A stretch of DNA of 64,000 nt from Megascapheus bottae. Lineage: Eukaryota > Chordata > Mammalia > Rodentia > Geomyidae. The notes under the pieces were generated by a model, which saw nothing but the letters and a program-made list of their open reading frames with translations, made no database searches and was not told the DNA's origin. The stretch is from contig JANJXV010000048.1 in the NCBI GenBank assembly GCA_024803745.1, positions 5,918,501 to 5,982,500 of the forward strand, in the 5' to 3' direction. A program made the translations under genes and the position numbers. This document shows positions 59,471 to 64,000 of the stretch, one piece after another (within the stretch, counting starts at the first letter, position 1; each line of letters opens with the position of its first letter).

Positions 59471-61800
59471 TGGTTAGGGTAAGGGTAAGTGTTATGGTTA
59501 GGGTTAGGGTTAAGGGTTAGGGTTAGGGTTACGGTTAGTGTTAGGTTTAGAGTTAGGGTTAAGGTAAGGGCAAGGGTTAGGATTAGGGTTAGGGTTAAGG
59601 TTAGGGTTAGGTTCAGGGTTACGGTATGGGTTAGGTTTAGGGTTAGAGTAAGGGTACGTGTTAGGGTTAGGGTTAGGGGTAGGGTTAGCGTTTGGGTAAG
59701 GGTAAGGGTTAGGTTTAGGGTTAGGATTAAGGTAAGGTTAGGGTTAGGTTTAGGGTTAGGGTTAGGGATAGGGTAAGGGTTAGGGTTAGGTTTAGGGTAA
59801 GGGTAAGGTTTAGGGTTAGGATTAGGATTATGGTTAGGGTAAGGGTAAGGGTTATGGTGAGGGTTAGGGTTAGGGTAGGGGTTAGGGTAAGGGTAAGTGT
59901 TAGGTTTAGGGTTAGGGTTAGGATAAGGGTAAGGGTTAGGGTTAGGGTTAGGGTTAGGGGTTAGGGTTAGGGTTAGTGTTAGGGTTAGGGTTAGGTTTAG
60001 GGTTAGGTTTAGGGTAAGGGTAAGTGTTAGGGTTAGGTTTAGGGTTACGGTTAGTGTTAGGTTTAGGGTTAGGGTTAGGTTTTAGGGTTAGGGTAAGGGC
60101 AAGGGTTAGGGTTAGGTTTAGGGTTAGTGTTAGTGTTAGGTTTAGGGTTAGGTTTAGGGTAAGGGTATGTGTTAGGGTTAGGGTTAGGGTTAGGGTAAGG
60201 GTTAGCGTTTGGGTAAGGGTAAGGGTTAGCTTTAGGGTTACGGTAAAGGTAAGGGTAAGCGTTAGGGTTAGGGTTAGGTTTAGGGTTAGGTTTAGGGTAA
60301 GGGTTAGGGTCAGGTTTAGGGTAAGAGTATGGTTTTGGGTTAGGATTAGGGTTTCGGTTAGGGTAAGGGTAACGGTTATGGTTACGGGTAGGTTTAAGTT
60401 TAGGGTTAGGGTAAGGGTAAGGGTTAGGGTTAGGGTTAAGGGTAAGGGTAAGGGTAAGTGTTTTGGTTAGGGTTAGGTTTAGGATAAGGTAAGGGGTAGG
60501 GGTGGGGTTAGGGTTAGGGTTAGGGGTTAGGGTTAGGGTTAGGGTTAAGTTTAGGGTTAGGGTTAGGGGAAGGGTAATGGTTAGGGTTAATGTTAGGGTT
60601 AGGGTTAGTGTAACGTTTAGGGTTAGTGTTAGGGTAAGGGCAAGGGTTTGGGTTAGGTTTAGGGTTAAGATTAAGGTTAGGGTTAGGGTTAGCGTTAGCA
60701 TATGGGAAAATTATAGGGTTAGGGTTAGGGTTAAGGTTATTGTTAGGGTTATGGTTAGGGTTAGGGTAAGGGTTATGGTTAGGTTTACGGTAAGGTTTAG
60801 GGTTAGTGTTAGTGTTAGAGTTAGAGTTAGGTTTAGGGTTAGGGAAAGGGTAAGGTTTGGGTTAAGTTTAGGGTTAGGGTTAGGTTAAGGGTTAAGGTTA
60901 GGTGTTAGTGTTAGGGGTAGAGTTAGAGTTAGGGTAAGGGTTAGGGTTAGGGTTAGGTTTAGGGTAAGGGTAAGGGTTAGGGTTAGAGTTAGGGTTAGGA
61001 TTAGGTTTAGGGTTAGGGTTAGGGTTAGGGAAAGGATAAGGGTTAGTGTTAGGATTAGGGTAAAGGTTAGGGTTAGGTTTAAGGTTAGGTTTAGGGTTAG
61101 GTTTAGGGTTAGAGTTAGGGTAAGGGTAAAGGTTTGGGTTAGGGTTAGGGTTAGGTTAGGGTTAGGGTTAGGGTTAGGTTTAGGGTTAGGATTAGGGTAA
61201 GGATAAATGTTAGGTTTAGGGTTAAGGTTATGGTTAAGGGTAGGGTTAGGGTTAGGGTTAGATTTAGGTTTAGGGTAAGGGTAAGTTTTATTGTTAGGGT
61301 TAGTGTTAGGGTTAGAGTTAGAGTTAGGGTTAGGGTAAGGTTAACGGTTAGGGTGAAGTTTAGGGTTAGGTTTAGGTTAGGGTTAGGGTTAGGGTTAGTG
61401 TAAGGTTAGGGTTAGGGTTAGGGTTAGGGTAAGGTTTAGGGTTAGAGTTTGGGTTACAGATAGGGTTAGGGTTTAGGGTTAGAGTTAGGTTTAGGTTTAG
61501 GGTTAGGATTAGGGTTAGGGATAAATGTTAGGGTTAGGGACAGGGTTAGGGTTCAGTTTAGGTTTAGGGTTAGGGTTAGTGTAAGTGTAAGTGTTAGTGT
61601 TGTGTTAGGGTTAGTGTTAAGGTTAGTGTTATGGTTAGGCTAAGGGTAAGGGATAGGGTTAGGGTTACGATTAGGGTTAGGGTAATGGTTAGGGTTAGGG
61701 TTAGGGTTAGGGTAACGGTAAGGTTAGGGTTAAGGTTAGGGTTAGGTTTAGGGTAAGGGTATGTGTTAGGGTTAGAGTTAGGTTTAGGATTAGGTTTAGG
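59471..61800 (+). repeat. Condensed, diverged higher-order unit
   Basis: 59.47-59.78 kb matches 57.97-58.27 kb at offset 1,504. About 59.82-59.98 kb resembles the region after 47.4/53.4 kb. 60.0-60.3 kb resembles one ~0.52 kb unit. 60.3-60.56 kb resembles 50.33-50.6 kb with AAGGGGTAGGGG at 60491, and GGTTATTGTT follows at 60735. 61.5-61.6 kb has GGATAAATG and GGTTCAG (61550). So the same module order is present in a shortened unit. Around 60690-60712 is an odd string (AGCATATGGGAAAATTATAG), the least telomere-like spot I noticed. Confidence 0.65.
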
Positions 61801-62883
61801 GTTAGGTTTAGGGTTAGGGTGAGATTTAGGGTTAGGGATAGTGTTATGGTTAGGGTAAAGATAAGGTTTAGGGTTAAGGTTAGGGTTAGGTTTAGGGTTA
61901 GGATTAGCGTTAATGTTAGGGTTAGGGTGATGGTAAGTGTAAGGGTTAGGGTTAGGTTTAGGGTTTGGTTTAGCGTAAGGGTAAGGGAAAGGGTTAGGGT
62001 TAGGGTTAGGGTTAGGCTTAGGGATAGGTTTAAGGTTAGGGTTAGGTTTAGGGATAGGGTTACGGTTAGGGTAACGGTAAGGGTTAGCCTTAGGTTTACG
62101 GTTAGGGTTGGGGTAAGGTTAGGTTTAGGGTTAGGGTAAGGGTAAGGGTTAGGGTTAGGTTTAGGTTAAGAGTTAGGGTTAGGGTTAGTGTTAGGGTAAG
62201 GGTATGTGTTAAGGTTAGGGTTTGGGTTAGGGTTAGCATTAGGATTAAGGTAAGTGTTAGGGTTAGGGTAGGGTTAGGGTTAGGTTTAGGGTAAGGGTTA
62301 GGGTTAGTTGTGGGGTAAGGGTAAGGTTTAGGGTTAGGATTAGGGTAAGGGTAAGGGTTAGGTTTAGGGTTAGGGTTAGGGTTAGGTTTAGGGTTACGGT
62401 TAGGGTTACGTTTAGGGTTAGGGTCAGGGTTAGGGTTAGGGAAAGGGTAAGGGTTAGGGTTAAGGTTAAGGTTAGGGTTAGGGTTAGGTTTAGTTTTAGG
62501 GTTATGGTAAAGGTAAGTTTAGGGTTAGGGTTAGGGTTAGGATTAGGGTTAGGTTTAGGGTTAGGGTTAGTGTAAGGATAAAAGTTAGGGTTACAGATAG
62601 GGTTAGGTTTCGCGTAAGGTTTAGGGTTAGGGTTAGGTTAAGGGTAAGAGTTAGGGTTGGGTTAATGTTAGGCTTAAGGTTAGGGTTAGGGTTACGGTAA
62701 GGGTTAGGGTTAGGGTTAGGTTTAGGGTTAGAGTTTGGGTTAGGGTTAGAGTTAGGGTTAGGGTTAGGTTTAGGGTTAGGTTTCGGTTTACGGTTAGGGT
62801 TAGCATTAGGTTTAGGTTTAGGGTTAGGGTTTTGTTTAGGGTTAGGTTTAGGGTTAGGTTTAGGGTCAGGTTTAGGTTTACGG

Positions 62884-62914
<31 letters not shown>

Positions 62915-64000
62915 ATGTGTTAGGGTTAGGGTTAAGATTAGGGTTAGGGTTTGGGTTAGGGTTAGGGTTAGGGTTAGGTTTAGGCTTAGGTTTAGGTTTA
63001 CGGTTAGGGTTAGGGTTAGGTTTAGGTTTAGGGTTAGGGTTAGGTTTAGTGTTAGGGTTAGGGTTAGGTTTAGGGTTAGGTTTAGTTTTACGGTTAGGGT
63101 TAAAGTTTGTGTAAGGGTATGTGTTAGGGTTAGGGTTAGGGTTAGGGTAAGGGTTAGGGTTAGGGTTAGGGTTAGGGTTAGGATAAGGGTTAGGTTTAGG
63201 ATTAGGGTAAGTGTTAGGGTTAGTGTTAGGGTAAGGGTAAGGGTTAGGTTTAGGGTTAGGGTTAAGTTTGGTGTTAGGGTTAGGGTTAGGGTTAGGTTAA
63301 GGGTAAGGGTTAGTATTAAGTTTAGGGTTAGGGTTAGGGTTAGGGTAAGGGTTAGGATTAGTGTTAGGGTTAGGATAAGGGTTAGGGTTAGGATTAGGGT
63401 TAGGCTTAGGGTAAGGGTTAGTTTTAGGGTTAGGGTTAGGGTTATGGTTAGGTTTACGGTTAGTGTTAGGGTAAGGGCAAAGGTTCGGGTTAGGATTAGG
63501 GTTAGGGTTAGGGTTAGGGTTAGGGTTAGGGTTAGGGTTAGGGTTAGTGTTAGGGTTAGGATAAGGGTTAGGGTTAGGATTAGGGTTAGGCTTAGGGTAA
63601 GGGTTAGTTTTAGGGTTAGGGTTAGGGTTATGGTTAGGTTTACGGTTAGTGTTAGGGTAAGGGCAAAGGTTCGGGTTAGGATTAGGGTTAGGGTTAAAGT
63701 TATGGTTAAGGTTAGGGTTAGGGTTAGGGTAAGGTTTAGGGTTAGGGTTAGCGTTACGGTTAGGGTTAGGGGTTAGGGTTACTGTTAGGTTTAGGGATAG
63801 GATTAGGGTACGATAAATGTTAGGTTTAGGGATAGGGTTAGGGTTCAGGTTAGGCTAAGAGTTAGGGCTGGGTTAGGGTTAGTGTTAAGGTTAGGGTTAG
63901 GTTTAGGGTAAGGGTAAGGGATAGGGTTAGGATTAAGGTTAGGGTAAAGGTAAGGGTTAGTGTTAAGTTCAGGGTTAGGGTTAGGGTTAGGGTAAGGTTT
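61801..64000 (+). repeat. Fourth, partial copy of the large higher-order unit
   Basis: From about 61.8 kb the sequence follows that at about 40.65 kb (61846 corresponds to 40679) and 46.6 kb. Shared variants include AGGGTAAAGATAAGG, GGATTAGCGTTAATG, GATGGTAAGTGTAA (61929), GGGTTTGGTTTAGCG, GGTTTCGCGTAAGG and GGTTTCGGTTTACGG. The copy is diverged and runs off the right edge, so the array of large units continues beyond the window. Confidence 0.72.
63345..63718 (+). repeat. 186-bp tandem duplication
   Basis: GTGTTAGGGTTAGGATAAGG at 63361 recurs at 63547, and GGGCAAAGGTTCGGG at 63475 recurs at 63661, both at offset 186 (31 hexamers). The segment between them agrees in the lines compared, including GGCTTAGGGTAAGGG, GTTTTAGGG and GGTTTACGG. 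Between the two marked parts, copy 1 ends in a run of canonical TTAGGG. The related region at 43.6 kb has only one copy, so this duplication is specific to this unit. Confidence 0.82.

Larger units (their letters stand above)
15954..61556 (+). repeat. Dispersed marker module: ATAAATGTTAG followed by GGTTCAG
   Basis: GGTTCAG or a close variant, about 25-45 bases after ATAAATGTTAG, is at 15954, 27364 (GGTTCAT), 34207, 46335 (GTAATGTTAG variant upstream), 51274, 52682, 57311, 58719 and 61550. Downstream of most is GAGTTAGCGTTG or a variant and then GTTAGTGTTAAGG. A related form, GGGTACAATAAATG or GGGTACGATAAATG, is at about 23684, 25493, 28109, 37498, 43935 and 63807. These are diagnostic for aligning units within the array. 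Confidence 0.65.
16327..61945 (+). repeat. Dispersed marker module: GATGGTAAGTGTAA (21 sites)
   Basis: Sites, given by the GA of GATGG: 16344, 17749, 18478, 20072, 20683, 21575, 22401, 28560, 32372 (variant), 32628, 34593, 36533 (variant), 37889, 38058, 40084, 40762, 44284, 46713, 52911, 58948 and 61929. Nearly all are preceded by GTTAATGTTAGGG, and most also by AGGGTAAAGATAAG some 70-80 bases upstream. I found no full copy left of 16 kb; 459-480 has only a partial match. The flanks diverge at different distances, as expected of a module copied many times within larger units. No function is evident. Confidence 0.75.
1..64000 (+). repeat. Degenerate telomere-type (TTAGGG)n array spanning the whole window
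   Basis: Every line of the window is built from TTAGGG or one- to two-base variants of it, always with the G-rich strand on +. Common variants are TAAGGG, GTTTAG-type (a G changed to T), TTAGTG, TTAGAG, TTAAGG, ATAGGG, AAAGGG and TTATGG. Rare ones with C are TTACGG, TTAGCG, TTCGGG and TCAGGG. I saw no CCC trinucleotide on + and no stretch in the opposite (CCCTAA) orientation. Hexamer phase is kept for hundreds of bases, with occasional 5-mer or 7-mer slips. The array enters and leaves the window in mid-repeat, so its true length is unknown. Such tracts are known from proximal telomeres and from large interstitial heterochromatic telomeric blocks; which applies here cannot be decided from the sequence. 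Stretches not listed separately hold only this degenerate array. Confidence 0.97.

Noticed and set aside
1..64000. Scores of open reading frames of 60-415 codons on both strands
   Set aside because: All translate to near-pure Val-Arg, Leu-Gly, Leu-Thr or Pro-Asn dipeptide runs, which are direct readings of the hexamer in its open frames. No domain, codon structure or non-repeat residue pattern is present.
1..64000. CRISPR array or prokaryotic repeat system
   Set aside because: Repeats are contiguous hexamers with no unique spacers, no leader and no associated genes.
1..64000. tRNA, rRNA, riboswitch, terminator or hairpin features
   Set aside because: The + strand has almost no C, so stems with G:C pairs cannot form, and no RNA gene motif was seen.
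1..64000. Transposon or retroelement inserted in the telomeric tract
   Set aside because: No non-repeat stretch long enough, no terminal repeats, poly(A) tract or target-site duplication; every duplication seen is made of the array itself.
1..64000. Plant-type TTTAGGG telomere
   Set aside because: TTTAGGG occurs only as scattered variants and often as part of the six-base GGTTTAGG pattern; TTAGGG is clearly the majority unit.
1..64000. Typical nanopore miscalls of telomeric repeats
   Set aside because: The known error forms (TTAAAA on the G-rich strand) are not prominent, and the same rare variants recur in order in distant units, which random miscalls would not do. Assembly duplication of the near-identical units is not excluded.
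1..64000. Terminal telomere tract made by telomerase
   Set aside because: No long run of perfect TTAGGG; variant density stays high across the window and higher-order units dominate.

Overview
The whole 64 kb window is one uninterrupted tract of degenerate telomere-type hexamers. The + strand is G-rich throughout, with TTAGGG as the consensus. I see no gene, RNA gene, transposon, CRISPR array or unique-sequence island of any length. The TTAGGG hexamer is the vertebrate-type telomere unit, but many other animals, fungi and protists also use it. The sequence therefore suggests a eukaryotic subtelomere or a very large interstitial (heterochromatic) telomeric block and cannot fix the species. If it is a real chromosome end, the G-rich orientation puts the terminus to the right. 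However, canonical repeats do not become purer toward the right, so this is not a simple terminal tract.

The real structure is hierarchical. Level 1 is the hexamer with recurring variants: TAAGGG, often in adjacent pairs; GTTTAG-type, where G becomes T; TTAGTG, TTAGAG, TTAAGG, ATAGGG, AAAGGG, TTATGG; and rarer C-bearing forms TTACGG, TTAGCG, TTCGGG and TCAGGG. Level 2 is a set of marker modules of tens to hundreds of bases that recur in diverged form. Level 3 is higher-order repeats of about 0.1 to 6 kb, some nearly identical and so young.

Layout: 1-8.6 kb is a left domain with its own markers, a diverged 0.65 kb doublet and an apparently identical 1,390-bp tandem duplication (4.5-7.3 kb). 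8.6-15.5 kb is the most heterogeneous part, with a diverged ~0.83 kb doublet at 10.4-12.05 kb. 15.5-39 kb is a mosaic of recurring modules, with a nearly identical 1,809-bp tandem duplication (22.8-26.4 kb) and small local duplications near 19.0 and 32.5 kb. 39-64 kb is a block of large higher-order units. It includes a 6,037-bp tandem duplication (47.4-59.5 kb) in which I found only four substitutions, an older relative to its left, and a fourth partial copy that runs off the right end.

Nothing here works together as a gene system. The story is repeated unequal exchange inside a telomere-like satellite, with the largest young duplication in the right half. The many long open frames (Val-Arg, Leu-Gly, Leu-Thr, Pro-Asn dipeptide runs) are arithmetic consequences of the hexamer and are not annotated as genes. 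All comparisons were made by eye. Near-identical copies could also be assembly errors, which long reads would settle.
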